Origin: Triplophysa rosa
Lineage: Eukaryota; Chordata; Actinopteri; Cypriniformes; Nemacheilidae
Assembly (NCBI RefSeq): GCF_024868665.1
Contig: NC_079892.1
Coordinates: 4,626,077 to 4,690,076 of the forward strand
Length of the DNA stretch: 64,000 bases
Direction: 5' to 3'
This document shows positions 11,411-23,800 of the stretch, piece by piece. Position numbers and translations under genes: made by a program. Position 1 is the first letter of the stretch; each line of letters begins with the position of its first letter. Under the pieces are notes generated by a model. The model was given only the letters and a program-made list of their open reading frames with translations. It was not told the DNA's origin and ran no database searches.

Positions 11411-11504
11411 CTCCCCTCAGAAGTGATGATGTTCTCTATCACAGCTGGGGTCCGTGTTCCCTGTTCCATCTCCAGAGGCAGGTGGACCACCGCCAGCTGC
11501 CCCA
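11411..11504 (-). other. Possible 94-bp exon, unrecognised
   Basis: On the minus strand, a pyrimidine-rich tract ending CTTGACCTTTCTGACAG (acceptor-like) precedes TGGGGCAGCT. The segment ends GAGGGGAG followed by GTGAAT (donor-like). Only one of the three frames is open. It needs one base from an upstream exon and leaves two. Its peptide includes GQLAVVHLPLEMEQGTRTP and AVIENIITSEG, which looks protein-like but matches no family I can name. The frame is also open upstream through hydrophobic codons. Chance remains a serious alternative. Confidence 0.22.
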
Positions 11505-11819
11505 CTGTCAGAAAGGTCAAGAGGATGCAAGAACATGCAATGCATGCACAGGTGCAGCTGGACCGAACGTACTCTCCCCCTGTGCTACTTCAAAAATGCA
11601 GCAGAAGCATGTTCGAAGGTCACCGACCCTTTCGATGTTCCTAAGCCCCCGTCTGCGTATAATTTGTAAGCTTCATTGCCGTGCGTCTGAATCGAAGAGA
11701 TTTATCTGTTACTGTTACGCTTCTCCTAGAACTGCTTCAATGTGCCTTTATTGTTCAATGAATTGCCTAAGCTGCATGACACACTGATTGGTTGATGGTA
11801 CCATGAGAAGTAAATGAAA

Positions 11820-12052
11820 ATGTGTTCATCATTTCCTCACCGCCATGTCATCTCTAACCTGTATGACTTTCTGTCTTCTGCAGAACACAAACAAAGATAT
11901 TTTGAAGAACGCTGTTAACCAAACAACATTGACCACCATTGACTTCCATTATATGGATGCAAAACCACAGTGACATTTCTCAAAATATCTCTTTTGTGCT
12001 AAACAGGTTTTGAATGACATGAGGGTAAATAAATGACAGAATTTACACTGTC
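11820..12052. mobile_element. Palindromic TTAA MITE, ends worn
   Basis: Core motifs in order: TGTCATCTCTAACCTGTATGAC, CTTCTGCAGAACACAAA, AAGATATTTTGAAGAACGC, GTTAACCAAACAACATTGACC, CATTGACTTCCATTATATGG, then a short right arm with CATGAGGGTAAATAAATGAC. Both terminal TTAA tips are lost. Confidence 0.82.
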
Positions 12053-12771
12053 CACAACACCGTGGCACCAGAAAATGACCCATCCAAAAATGAATCAGGA
12101 ACTGGTAACACACTTACTACAATACAAAGAAAAACAGAATTATCGAAATATATGTTGCCTGCAAATATTTTTTACATGGCCAACAATGAAGTCCTGCACA
12201 AGCTAGCTAACCATTGTGCTAGACGGCCAAACCGTGACCCCTTGTTCCAAATGGTCTCATTTATATTGCACTCATGTAATCGTGCACTACTGTCATTCTT
12301 ATTTTCTCCATAATGCCGTGCAAAGAAATTATCTTTGGATGCTAGATTACATTTTACTGTTGTTTTGAGTTTGCTGTCACCTCTCAGCAGCACTGGCATG
12401 CCGAGAAGAAATCGTGCCCGTGCTGCTGAGAGGTCAGTTCAATTAGATCACACTTTCAAGAGCTTAAGATGACTCTCGCTGTGGTTGCGGACTGGCACAT
12501 TTGTGGACGTGTGGATGTTCACGCACGTCACATAACCAAATCTGATGTTCCAACACCCACACATCCAATCTGGGATTGTGTTCCGTTTCATAAAATGACT
12601 AACATACCAAGTATAGCTGTCTACTCATGCATATATCTATTTACTGATGTATGTATTCATTATTGATGCTCTTAAAAAGTCAACATGAAACCAAAATGAA
12701 CCCTATTTACTTTTCATTACGAATATGAAGGAAGCCAGGAAAGTGTAAATAAAAAATAGAACATCCACTTA

Positions 12772-12843
12772 CCACAATGAGTATGTCGAACATGTGACCG
12801 TGCCGTTGCTAGCGTCGTGTTCTACCAGTTGAGCTACAGGAAC
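12772..12843 (-). tRNA. Decayed tRNA-Ala(AGC)-like gene or SINE head
   Basis: Reading the minus strand from 12843, GTTCCTG is followed by box A-like TAGCTCAACTGG (12826-12837). Exactly at tRNA positions 34-36 comes AGC (plus-strand GCT at 12808-12810), flanked by CGCT and AACG. A box B-like GTTCGACA follows at 12784-12791. The D arm pairs mostly, the anticodon stem keeps three of five pairs, and the acceptor 3' strand does not pair with GTTCCTG. It is therefore not a functional tRNA: a pseudogene or the tRNA-derived head of a SINE. No SINE tail is recognised downstream. Confidence 0.6.
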
Positions 12844-13682
12844 TCAAAAAATGTGTCACATCATGAAAGTTAAAATTAAAGTTCTTATAAAAGTTTTTTA
12901 TTGACAGTTGATCCAGCATGTTTATTTTAACTAATTATACGGTTTCGGCTTTACTTCCATTCTTTATACTTAAAACGATTGAATTATTTACGTGTTTAAA
13001 AAGTCTCTCCCTGTCTTGAAACTGAGTTTATATAGACACAATGATATTTCCACCTGCCAGTATCTTTCTCCATAGGACAGGATAATACCATCAGCAGTTT
13101 AAGCTGCACGGTGCTGATCCCAGATCACTACATTGAGACATTTCAAGCATTACTTACCTTCTTTTTTCTCTTTCAAGTCTTTGGCATACAAGAGGAGCTT
13201 GACAGAAGAGAGTTTGTTCCCGTCCCCAATTCCCAATTCAATATAAAATGCAATTGCTTTGTTTCGCATAGCCGTCCCACGCTGTCCCTCCTCTCTCGTC
13301 TGCGGTCGGAGTTTAGACGGAAACCCCGCCACTGTTGAGGGTATAAACATGGGGAGTGATGTGGGAATACAGGGTACTAGGTGGGCCGCTCTGGTTTGGT
13401 GGCAAAGCCGAAATCCGGGTCATGTGTCTTAAAAACACAATCTGTCTCATAGCGACAGGGTTTCTTCATAGGGGCCGCCCAGGTAACTCACATAAAATAT
13501 CCTCCCCCGTTGGAACCTAAACACTTCTGCGTGCTATTTTGCAGCTGTGGGAATAGATTGGAAAGTCTGGATTGGCGCTCAGGTGAAACTTGAGAAACTT
13601 CAGATTTTGCATGAAATCCAGAAGAACTTTAAGAATGATGATGTTTCACTGCTTGACCTGAAAGAGAAAACAGACCATAATG
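12844..13682. other. Unannotated sequence
   Basis: No recognisable element or exon. The open frames on both strands at 13111-13350 overlap and lack motifs. Confidence 0.35.
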
Positions 13683-14101
13683 TTAAAGGAACAGTTTACC
13701 CAAAAATGAAAATTCTGTCATCATTTACTCACCCTCTAGCTGTTCCAAATCTGTAAAAATGTCTGATGAACACAAAGGAAGATATTTAGAAGAATGCTCG
13801 TAACCAAACAGTTCTTGGCCACCATTGACTACCATAGTAGGAAAATTGCTTTATAAATGCCTTTGTTCTGATAAACCCAACAGAAGATATTTTGTAAAAT
13901 GTAGGAAAGCAAACAGTTCCGGGGCACTTTTGACAATGGTATGGTAGTCAATGGTGACCAAGAACTCTTGGGTTACAAGCATTCTTCCAAATATATTCCT
14001 CCGTGTTCATCAGAATAAAGAAATGTATACAGATTTGGAACAACTCGAGGGTGAGTAAATGATGACAGATTTTCTTATTTTTGGGTGAACTGTCCATTTA
14101 A
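13683..14101. mobile_element. Palindromic TTAA MITE, full length
   Basis: Most complete copy in the window: TTAAAGGAACAGTTTACCC at the left, GGGTGAACTGTCCATTTAA at the right, TTAA at both tips. Inner arms: GAACACAAAGGAAGATATTT / AAATATATTCCTCCGTGTTC and CCAAACAGTTCTTGGCCACC / GGTGACCAAGAACTC. It serves as the reference for the interrupted copy at 7232-8358, because it shows CACCCTCTAGCTGTTCC where that copy has CACCC-[insert]-GTTGTTTC. Confidence 0.9.
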
Positions 14102-15575
14102 GGCTAATGTCCACTATTGCGCCTCTTGTGGCAACACATTTTCCTTTACTCCCCCCTGCCTCAAAACTGTATGATATGATGATCATTTTAATAAGTGATT
14201 CAACTTAAAGGTTAAGTTTAGTCTATATAGGTAATCATAAATAGCATTTAAATATTGACCATTCATTGTAATCTAGTTTTTCATTACGTATACAGTGCAA
14301 TGAACCAAAATGAGTAATATTCTACTTTTATTTTGTTATATACTTTTGATTTTGTCTGCGATTCCAAGTAAACCAATCATATTTCTGCTAACACACAGTA
14401 CACCCGAGTAAATATCTTTTCTCAGTTTGTTTTGAATCAAATTGCTTTTGTCTAGTTCCAGGGAGAGCTAACGTGTTTCCAACATACTAGTAACCATTTA
14501 GATTTGTCTGTTTGCTTGTTGTATGATCTAGCTTCCATCTGTTTACATGCTTTGGCCAACTTAATATCCACATTTCCAGGGAAAGCGGAACATTTTCACA
14601 CGCTGTCATATTATTTGCGTTCGTCTACCTTTCCATTTGTTGCCTGAAAGCTACATTTTACCTTATATTTGCACAACGCAGGAGATGCTTGAGAAGCAAA
14701 TACAGGCCTCAGAACAGGTCACAACAGGAACTATATCCACACACACCAGAACACTTATGATTTCCATTAAGGGAATACTCGCTCATGTTCGGGTCAAGAA
14801 ATCATCCGCTGTGACTTTTATTTTTCTCTCCATGGATCTTTTGTCTAAGCATGCCATGCGTTTCAAAAAATGTCAGACATCAGAAGCACATTAATATGGC
14901 TGAAAAGAAAGCTCTCATCTGAAATGATCACAGACATTTTCCACGAGAATGTCGCTTGGTTTAATATCGCATAAGTATCACGGGAGAACGTCTCTTGAAG
15001 TATTGAAGCAGACATCTGAGAATGCATTTGCAAGTTAGAGAGAATATGAGGTACTTGTAAAATATTTATCCGTGCACGTGAACCAACTTAGACATAAGCC
15101 CGAGAAACCCTCCTGCTTCGTAACTTTCAGTCGTGTGCTCAAAGGGCACAGCACTGATAAGACTTTGTAGAGTGTTAATTCCTCCTGACAGAATATGCCA
15201 TCGAGCTATTTTTTTTCATTTTGGCTTCTCTGACCTTGATTATCGTCATTACCGCCCATGCAGCTGACAACTGGACCTCGAGGGAAATTTTTATAAGCAC
15301 GTACGGAGGGAGCCTAGATATTTTTTACACCTAAACATGACTGAGACCGTACGTGTGGGAGAAAATTCACAGGTTGATGTATCATTAAGCCTTTGGGGGA
15401 TGAAATGTATACAACATCTAAGACTACAGTGTAAAAAGGAGTTATTAGGGGTCCTTTTCGTTGCCAGTATTATAAAATTACTCTTGAAAGGTACAGTATA
15501 TTATAATTTAGATGTTATCACACAAAGTAATTTTTCAGCATATGTTAAAAAATTCATTATAGGTATGTTTTCTAT
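14102..15575. other. Unannotated unique sequence
   Basis: No repeat, RNA or exon signature that I can support. Confidence 0.4.
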
Positions 15576-15864
15576 ATGAAAGGGGTAATAAAAATGTTGT
15601 CCTCATTTATTCATCATCAAGTCATTAAAAATCTGAATATGACTCTTTCTTCTGTGGAACACAAAAGATATTTTGAGAAATGTCTCAGTGGTTTTGTGTC
15701 CATACAATGGAAGTCAACGGGGCCTAATGTTGTTTGGTTACCAACCTTCTTCAAAATGTCTTCTTTTATGTTCTGCAGAAGAAACAAAGTCATACAGGTT
15801 TGGAATGACAAGAGGGTGAGAAAATAATGTAAGAATTTCCTGTTTTCGGTGAACTATCCTTTAA
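15576..15864. mobile_element. Palindromic TTAA MITE, diverged
   Basis: Left tip degenerate (GAAAGGGGTAATAAAAATG), then CATTTATTCATCATCAAGTC, TTCTTCTGTGGAACACAAAAG, ATGGAAGTCAACGGGGCC, GTTTGGTTACCAACCTTCTTC, GTTCTGCAGAAGAAACAAAG and CGGTGAACTATCCTTTAA. Confidence 0.85.
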
Positions 15865-16462
15865 TAATATCCTCAACGCTTTCACTGTAAGACAACCAAG
15901 ACAGCAGCCTAAAAGCACCAAAAATCACAAATGACAAGATTTGTCCACCAAGGTGCCTAGATCTAAAAGGAAGAAGCTGAACTTTCCATGAACATCTCAT
16001 TAAAACAGTAGCTTTTTTTAGATGTCCTGTTTGCGTTCTATTGCACCAGACTGAAGTGCTTTTCAATTTCATCCAGAAGTATTTGTGACATGCCTGAGCT
16101 TTCATGGCCCGCTCTTCAACCACATCATTAAAGTAAGAGGCGCTTCCCACTGCGAGGGGAAGGAAGACCCCCTGGATAATGGCGTGAGTCCAGCTCACCA
16201 GGGGCGACTGGATCATCTCCCACCCTCCCACATGTCCAGATGTGTCCAGCCGAAAACAGGCGAGCTCGATTGCGAGAGCTTCGAAATCCATCGGCGGCGC
16301 CAAGAATTTGAGTCCTAGGCTGTGAGGCGTATTTGCGGATTGTCGTTTTCTCGATTCAGCTGTCACACTAAACAAGGGGATGTAATTCAAAGCGAAAAAG
16401 ATATTTGTCCACCCACCGCAGTAAAAATTAGATGCAATTAAACGCCCGTTAATAACATACAA
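15854..16462 (-). other. Long unrecognised open frame, 202 codons
   Basis: An uninterrupted frame of about 200 codons on the minus strand, not made of simple repeats. Its last few codons run into the adjacent MITE. The predicted peptide has mixed composition with short hydrophobic stretches (for example TNIFFALNYIPLFSV and FVIFGAFRLLSWLSY). I find no family motif, start context or splice pattern that marks it as a gene. At this base composition a frame this long is uncommon by chance, but the window offers many trials. Alternatives are chance openness or conserved noncoding DNA. Confidence 0.15.
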
Positions 16463-17630
16463 TTATGCAATTATGGTGGCAATATACCTGTCACGTTCGG
16501 AGCAGAAAAATAGCAGCTTCTGATGCATAAATAGTCGGCCTTCGGAACAGAAGTGCGTCCTTCACATTTCATTAACAAAAAGCTCCTAATTAACATTGTT
16601 GGAGACATCCTTCAATATAATTACTGGGAAGAGAGAGAAGTTTTAACATCTACACCAAAAATCTGGCTTCCCGGACAAGAGCTGACAGAAACGAACTGAA
16701 GGAAAGCAGTTCATCGGGGTGCCGAGGACAGACACCAGAGGTCAACATCTCAGTCGCGCAGCTTGACTGCTGGACCCTTTCCTCGGTTGGAAGGACAACT
16801 GGGGTCAGGATTCGGAACATCAAAAGAGCAAGCTGTGCCTGCCATCATGTCCCATGGATGTCAGATGTGCAATTCCCAATTAGCCGTCAGAGCTGTCAGA
16901 AATGATCACAGATGCCCCATTTTACGGGCCGTGGATGCCTTCTTCATCATCTGGCTGGAGAGGAGCTGCACTTACATGATGGTTCAAGAAATTCTGTGCC
17001 GTTCCAGGATTCGGTCCTATTGGACATCGAATAAGAAATGGATTTGTCTTTTTTTTCATCCCTGTTACAATAACTTCAAGTCTTTCTCTAAGCTGAAGCG
17101 TATTTTTGTCATTTCCTTGGACATGTAGACGTGTTACATCTCGCGTGTCTAGACAGTGTGATATACATCACAGATCCCTGTACATGCCATCCATCATGGG
17201 TTCCCTAAAAGGATATGTGGTCAACATGTGTCCTTGACCGAGCGCTACGTGTTTCTGCTACTACAATTTAACAGTTGAGCTTCTCTTCTCTACTCTAAGC
17301 CACCTAAACCTTCTCCGACATAAATAAGGACACCATATGGGAAGGAAGAGCTTCACACCAGGAAGGAAATGGCACTGAGAGTACACAGAGAAATTTCTTC
17401 GGGCGGTTTCTCCAGATGACTGGCATTCAAGTATTACGCAACGGCACGACAGAATGAGGAGACGAAGAGGCAGCTGTTTGCTAACAAAACGACGCAAGGA
17501 GTCAGAGAAGAGATCTGCTGAGATGTCAGCCCTTGCTTAAAACAGAGGACAACCGGCTGGCCTGGTCTAAATGTAGAGCAAATGTTCTATCAGGATTGAG
17601 ATTATGCAGATAAAATTATGCAGGTAAAAT
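16463..17630. other. Unannotated unique sequence
   Basis: Repeat-free as far as I can see. A 121-codon frame at 16763-17128 (+) has no recognised motif. Confidence 0.35.
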
Positions 17631-17757
17631 TTAAAGGGACAGTTCACCCGAAAATGAAATTTCTTTCATTTACTCACCCTCATGTCATTCCAAACCTACA
17701 GTGTGTGACTTTCTTTCCTTATGCAGCACACAAAAGAAGATATTTTAAAGAACACTG
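17631..17757. mobile_element. Palindromic TTAA MITE, left half
   Basis: TTAAAGGGACAGTTCACCC, AAAATGAAATTTCTTTCATTT, ACTCACCCTCATGTCATTCC, TGACTTTCTTTCCTTATGCAG, CACACAAAAGAAGATATTT. It breaks off at AAAGAACACTGCCC. Confidence 0.85.
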
Positions 17758-19657
17758 CCCTCAGGGAACATCTGTGAGAGGAAAAACAAAGTGTTATTGC
17801 AATCTACTGTATATGGTCAATCACGTGAAAAAGAAATATCAAACCATCTCCTGTTCACTCTGTTGCCATGGTGTGATGCACAGAGGACGAGCGAGGGAAA
17901 GACAAAGAGAGAGAGATCTAAAGTTCGCATCCACAAATTTCAGCGGCCAAGCGCTTGTGCAACATCAGCACATTCATGACTGATGTCTCTTTTCTGCTCC
18001 CTGCTCTTATTCTTCTCCCGTCTGCGTGTCTCTCACCCTGTCACTCCGTGCAATTACATGCACCCGTGCAAAAACATGAAAACAGACACACACTGTGCGT
18101 CAGGCCTGGAACTACACGCGGCTGAGTTACTTCACTCAATATCGTCCTTGGAGTCAGAATTGTTGATGATGTTTCACAGTCACCTGCTTCTCAGGCCCGT
18201 GAAGGAGATTCTCCCCTTTCTTGTCAACGCTACATACATAAAGTACACACGGATATATTTTCCAGGATGCTGCACCTTTAATGACTGTTTTCATCTGCCC
18301 AGATTTATTCCCAGCTGCCCCACCTGACAAACTGATGAGGCGTCTTTCAATGCAATTATTGCAACAGCTGCAATGTATTTTTCTGCACGTAGCCTGGCCC
18401 ATAGATTGAGTTTGTTTTTTACCCGATTGGTTGTGTGGCTGTCCGGTGCTCGGGACATGCAAAGGTCACTGACTTATGTTGCAGTTGATAACTTATGTTA
18501 TCAACTGCAGAAAAATCACAAATCAAATGTTAATTATTTTAGAGTGCAGACATGTAGCAGACATGTTTTAGCCCTGTATTGCAGATGAGCAAACACTATA
18601 AATGTAGATCTTTCTGATGAAAGCGTCCAACAAACAATAAGCCAATATAAATCAGCTATAATGCCTCAGAAAACCCCTGCATCTGCTTTTCAGGACAGTG
18701 CCAAAATAAAATCCCTGGGAAAAGTTTCAAAGGTCATTTTCTGAACGATTACTAACTAGACCAGCTATTTTCCTTCTACTTTCTACTTAAATATATTGCC
18801 CAGAAATATTCAAAGGCACGTGAATTCATCTTTATTCATTCATTTAAACTAATGCCAAATTTATTCATTGGAGTCGAATCAGACCGTTCCGAAGGCCATC
18901 CGTGCCAACCGATTCTTTTTGAAGGCTGATAAGAGGTTGATAACACTATCTGGTCCGTCGTCTCCGTGGTGAGCGACTGTTAAAATGCCTCCCCAGAATA
19001 AACAGCTGCCTCGTGCGCATCTAAAGGGGGCAAACATAATCATTTACAGTAATGACACTCATTTGAAAAACTCTCCCTGTGTATTACAGCCACGGGAACT
19101 GGATTAGAGCCACAAACCATTACAACAGAAGCATATTCGGCGATGATGAATGTGTTTAACTGGTAATTATTTAACAGTGAGCAGCTACACCTCAGTGGGG
19201 ATTGTTTGGGAAACAAAGCCAGGTCTTACAGTGTGATGTGACATTCTCTTTCATCTGTCCCTAACCATTGGAAAGAAACATCATAAATGAGAATAAATAG
19301 ATAGCAAACAAAGTTTTTTGCCCACTTTTGAAGTTTAAACCACTGTGCAAACGTTTAGGGTAGAATTAAAATGATACTCAGTAAAACGATGACACAAATA
19401 AAACTATGGGAATTATGTTGTTACTAAAAAAGAAATGTAATCAAAACTTACACAAAACTTGCCTAGAAATTGTAGAAATATTTTTATCTTGAGGTCTCAC
19501 CCTAGGGTGCTTATTAACTATATTGAAGTTTCTATCTTCCTGGCTTCTTTTTCTTTATTATAATTCAGTTTTAAAACATATTTATTCAATATTTTCTTTG
19601 TAATGAAAGAAACTATGCTTGAACTATTACACTTGTGTCTACAATACTGATTTCAGA
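17758..19657. other. Unannotated sequence
   Basis: Holds one strong short hairpin (18480-18509, listed separately). No gene or transposon recognised. Confidence 0.35.
18480..18509. repeat. Perfect 13-bp stem, 4-base loop hairpin
   Basis: TGCAGTTGATAAC at 18480-18492, loop TTAT, then its exact reverse complement at 18497-18509. It is isolated in unique DNA and not part of a recognised MITE. Confidence 0.9.
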
Positions 19658-20090
19658 CACTGTTAAGAATGTCCGTAGAAATTACAGTATTAGTGGCAGC
19701 AGTTTGCCAGTAACTTACTGTAGATTTATATTTATCTAATTTACTGGCAACAGTTTGTTCAAAGATAAATGAATTTATAACATTAACATTAAGTCTTTAT
19801 CCTTACAGAAAAAAAAAACTATAAATAACAGCCTCATGCAAAGCATTCTGGGTACCAGAAATCCACATAAACATTTTTCAGCTTTTTTTCTAATTTTGGT
19901 TCCCAGAATGCTTTGCATGAGGCTGTTATTTTATAGTTTTTTCTGTAAGGATAAAGACTTGTTAATGTTAAATGATAATTTGTCTTTGAACAAACTGTTG
20001 CCATTAAATTACATAAATGTAAATCTACAGTAAATTACTGGCAAACTGCTGCCAGTAATACTGTAATTTCTAGGGAAATTCTTAACAGTG
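19658..20090. mobile_element. 433-bp near-complete palindromic MITE
   Basis: Ends CACTGTTAAGAATGTCC / CTTAACAGTG. The arms match for almost their full length of about 200 bp: AGAAATTACAGTATTA, TGGCAGCAGTTTGCCAGTAA, CTTTATCCTTACAG and CCTCATGCAAAGCATTCTGG, each with its complement. They meet at a short loop near 19860-19895. It can form a very long hairpin. Noncoding. I could not find a convincing target duplication. Confidence 0.85.
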
Positions 20091-23000
20091 CACCCTCAAA
20101 TTAAAAGATTTGTAAGGTCAAGAAAAATATGGCCCAGTCTGTAAAAACTGTTTTCTTTGATTTACTGTTTTCTACATAAAATCATTGTACATTATGTTAA
20201 GAATATTATGTGAAAATGTAACCTAAATCTCTTTAATATTGACTACGCAAAGTTTGAAATAATAGTAAAATGTAGAGTTGAAATCAAACTTTGATGTTCA
20301 TTATTATTATTAGATTTTGGGACACATATTTCGATACAAAATTATCTACACCGCCCACATTAATTTTAGACTATTACACAAATAATGTATGTCGAGAATT
20401 GTATGGAAATAGCATGCACAGTATGGTACGTACGTATTCAAATTCAATATTGTATTCCAAACATAGCCTCTGTATCTGTCAATGTCTCTCTCTCGCTCAC
20501 TCACTGATTCTTCTCTGCTGTACTCCATCTCTCTGCCAGTGTGTATTGATCTCTGGCCCAGGGATTCTCAGCTGGATGGATGGCACTCAGCCGCAATAAT
20601 GGCAGCCGTTTCTTGTTCCATTCCGCCGTGCCGAGCATCACGTTGAGCAGCGAGAGAGCGATAGAGACACAGAAAGAGAGCATGAGATGAGAGAGGTACA
20701 AATGTGTCACGGCAACGAAACCTCGCTCCATTATCAAGTTACACCAACATTCGGTCGCCCAGATTATCTCATGAACGGGGGGAGGTGTTTTACTGCATGA
20801 AAAGGGGAGGATGGGTTAATCTATAGGTTGAGTTCAGGTGGGGTTCATATATGAAATTTAACCGGGCGGATACTCGTAAGAAGCATTTGAGAGGATTTAT
20901 TCTAAGAAAACAAATTATTTCTTTGTTGGCGCAGTACAGCACCGTGCATACCACAATTGCTTGCTTTTGTGCTATCATCATAAAATTCCTGTTATTAATA
21001 TAAAATTCCAGATGTGTGTGCTCTTCACAATCTGTACGAAATTAGTCATATCTATGCGATCAAGCTGTGCGATTTAATGTTAAGGAAAATACTAAACACG
21101 ATTTATGACTTCAGCTGACCTTCAACTGGACATCAAAAACGCAACAATACGTGTGCATCAGAGTAACATGGTGTCAACAGGGTTGTTTGGAGGTTAGCCG
21201 GACAAGGTCAAGTTTAGCAGCACTTCACACTGTAAGCTACCTCGCTGAACCGCACGCCACACATTGCTACCTGGGCAACTACGAGACCACCGCCACATGA
21301 CTCCATCATTCAGCAGTGAGAAATGTGCACACACTTGACAAGACCCATCGGGAGAACGTGTTTTTCATTATTTATTATTGGAGACATTATAAATTATAGA
21401 CATCAGGGTTGTTCAGGTGCATTTTTCGTCAATTTAATGAGTCGTGCTGGATTTGTGCATGATCCACTCGTGTATGTGCCACAAGAGTGAAAATAATATG
21501 TCAGCTTTCTGGTGACAGATCTTTTGCAGTTTATAATTTAAGGTGGCAAAAATAAGTGAAATGTCTTTTAGACTTTTCAGACAAATTGTTTCCAAGCAAG
21601 TGCACTGTGGTATGCCATTGTAAGTATTTATTTCATTTCATTTCATTTCTTTTTTTTTTTTATTATTTCATTTTATTTATTAATGCACATTCCTGGTTTT
21701 AACTTTGCGTGATTTATTAATATTCCAACTAGACAAAAACTCTTTTCAGCTGATGTCACCAAGCTCATTTATTTCCACCATCTTTCCAATTGCCTGTCAA
21801 AAAAGTCCCACCCACCAAGCTGTTTTCCTTGGAATGGTTAAATGGTAAGTAAAATTGGTTTGCAAAATTAACTATCAACTAATTTCGAACTTGTTTTTAT
21901 CTACCCATGCAATCCCTTAACACAGTGCTTTTGTTTCACAGTTATACACAAACCTCAGCAACCGATAGACTGCTGAATGCACAGTTATGTTGTAACACAG
22001 AAATTTATACAACTATAAACACACACATCCGCATAATTAAGCACTGTTATCAGCCTCAAGGCAACATGTAAGACAGTGGCATAGAGGGACAGGTAACAAC
22101 ACCAGCTTAGACAACAAAAATGACATGGAATTTATGATTACTTTCCTAACAAGAAAAAAAAACATTAAACTTTGAGGACAAATTATTGAATTATGAATAT
22201 GTTGCATATGGTCCCAATGCAAAATGATTCTGGCTGACAAGGCTCTCGTGGTTTATTTATATGTGCACTAAGGCTCTGAGCCTCGACACTGTCTTGGATA
22301 AGGAACATGCTAAGATCACATTTCAACACGCATCCAATGCTGAAGTACGAATGAGGAATTAAATCTTAGAAGAAACAAAACCTCACGATGTGACTGGATG
22401 TAAACGAATTTTGCTTTCAATGTACAGATGTCTTTTGAGATTGTTTTTGCATGTTATCCTAAATATTACTAAGGCACATACATTTACCCAAGAGTTTCAA
22501 CAGCCCTCACTGCTCCAAAGACATACCATCCACTCAACGTCGGGATCATTTTTTATCTCCAATAATACTGTGAGGGACCAGGCCTTTATAACAAAGCACA
22601 GAGTCTGTATTCTTATACTGTAGTCAGCATTAAAAAACTGCTGGCTAGGCACAGGTAAACAGAGCTCTTAATTCTGAGTCTATATGATTGATGACCGTTG
22701 AGGCTACTGGGCCAGAAAGCTGCCCCAGTGTGTCATACTATGTGACATACGGTGGCTTCGCAAAGATGTATAGAAGCTTTATTTTATCGCACAAGCTACT
22801 CTGAATTAGCTTTGGATCATGTCTTGTATTCGATTTCAGGAATAGATGTAAACCCAAATCGGGCCAGATTCAGATTTTGTCATCGAAGATGCCAACTTCG
22901 TAAATACATTGCATCATAATTCTTGCCGCTATGATTTTGCAATAGCTGAATACTTAGTTTTATGTACTTGGTAGAAATGTAATTTGTCCACGTAAGACTG

Positions 23001-23230
23001 ACAGCCAACATTTTTCTAGCTCATTGTCATAGAAAAGATGAAAACGTCCTATTTCATGCCCTTTTCATAGGAAGTTTCATTTTCATATTATATCAGATGA
23101 AAAATCACTGACACTAACATAGCGCTGCTCCACGTCTATTTATCAAATACGAACTATCCATTTATCTGTTAAATCCATCCATCTATCTATAATTTCATTA
23201 TTTCATGCATTCCTTCATTCGTTTTCTTCT
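20091..23230. other. Unannotated sequence
   Basis: A T-rich/ATTTC simple repeat lies at about 21629-21680. Otherwise no recognisable element. About 20500-20760 is complex, repeat-free sequence with overlapping short frames and no identifiable product. Confidence 0.35.
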
Positions 23231-23264
23231 TAACAGTACTTTGATTCATCTGAAATATTTAAAA

Positions 23265-23800
23265 ATGGCGCCAATTTACCTTTACTTCGTGACGTCACAT
23301 CCGAATGGCGCGAGTGAGAGCGAGATCTTTTCCGTTTCATAACCCAGCCGCGTTTTAATATTTACTTGAAATAACGTGTTAATTCATCGCGAGGGACATT
23401 GCTGAACACTCCATTGCATCGCTGCCATTTCTTGGTGAAACGAATTTAGGATTGTTTTACTTCATGGAAATCCCGGACTGGATTATAGAGTGACGTGACG
23501 TTCCGCCCAGCAGGAGCTCGAGGAAATCACGAACTCAGAGAGGGGTGAAATAATGTTGGTATCGTGATTATAATGAGTTTATATAACTCTCTTACACTGC
23601 TATGCGTGTCACTGGATGTAAACAGTATCGAGTATGAGCTGTGGGAAACGGATCTGAGGAAACTCGACGTCGTGCGGGTTACGAAGACTTATCAGCGGCA
23701 GCGCATGACATCAAAATACCGCGAGAGCGACTGGAACGCACAGCATTCGCTCTCGCGGTACTTTGGTCACACTCCGATGTAAAAGTTTCCTGTTAGGGCC
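23265..23800. promoter_or_regulatory. CpG-rich patch with CRE palindrome
   Basis: CpG dinucleotides are locally frequent. A full CRE palindrome TGACGTCA lies at 23290-23297, about 18 bp after ATGGCGCC (YY1-like). A similar pair, AGATGGCGCA followed by TGTGACGTC, occurs in the same order near 24023-24049. A 72-codon frame at 23564-23782 begins with a non-ATG codon and is unrecognised. This is compatible with a promoter or an old element; nothing in the sequence settles which. Confidence 0.3.
23717..23760. repeat. Perfect 14-bp stem hairpin
   Basis: TACCGCGAGAGCGA at 23717-23730 and its exact complement at 23747-23760, separated by 16 bases. It lies at the end of the CpG-rich patch. Confidence 0.9.

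Noticed and set aside
11344..11787. 147-codon plus-strand frame
   Set aside because: No motif, His/Cys-rich by chance, and it overlaps the better-supported minus-strand exon candidate.
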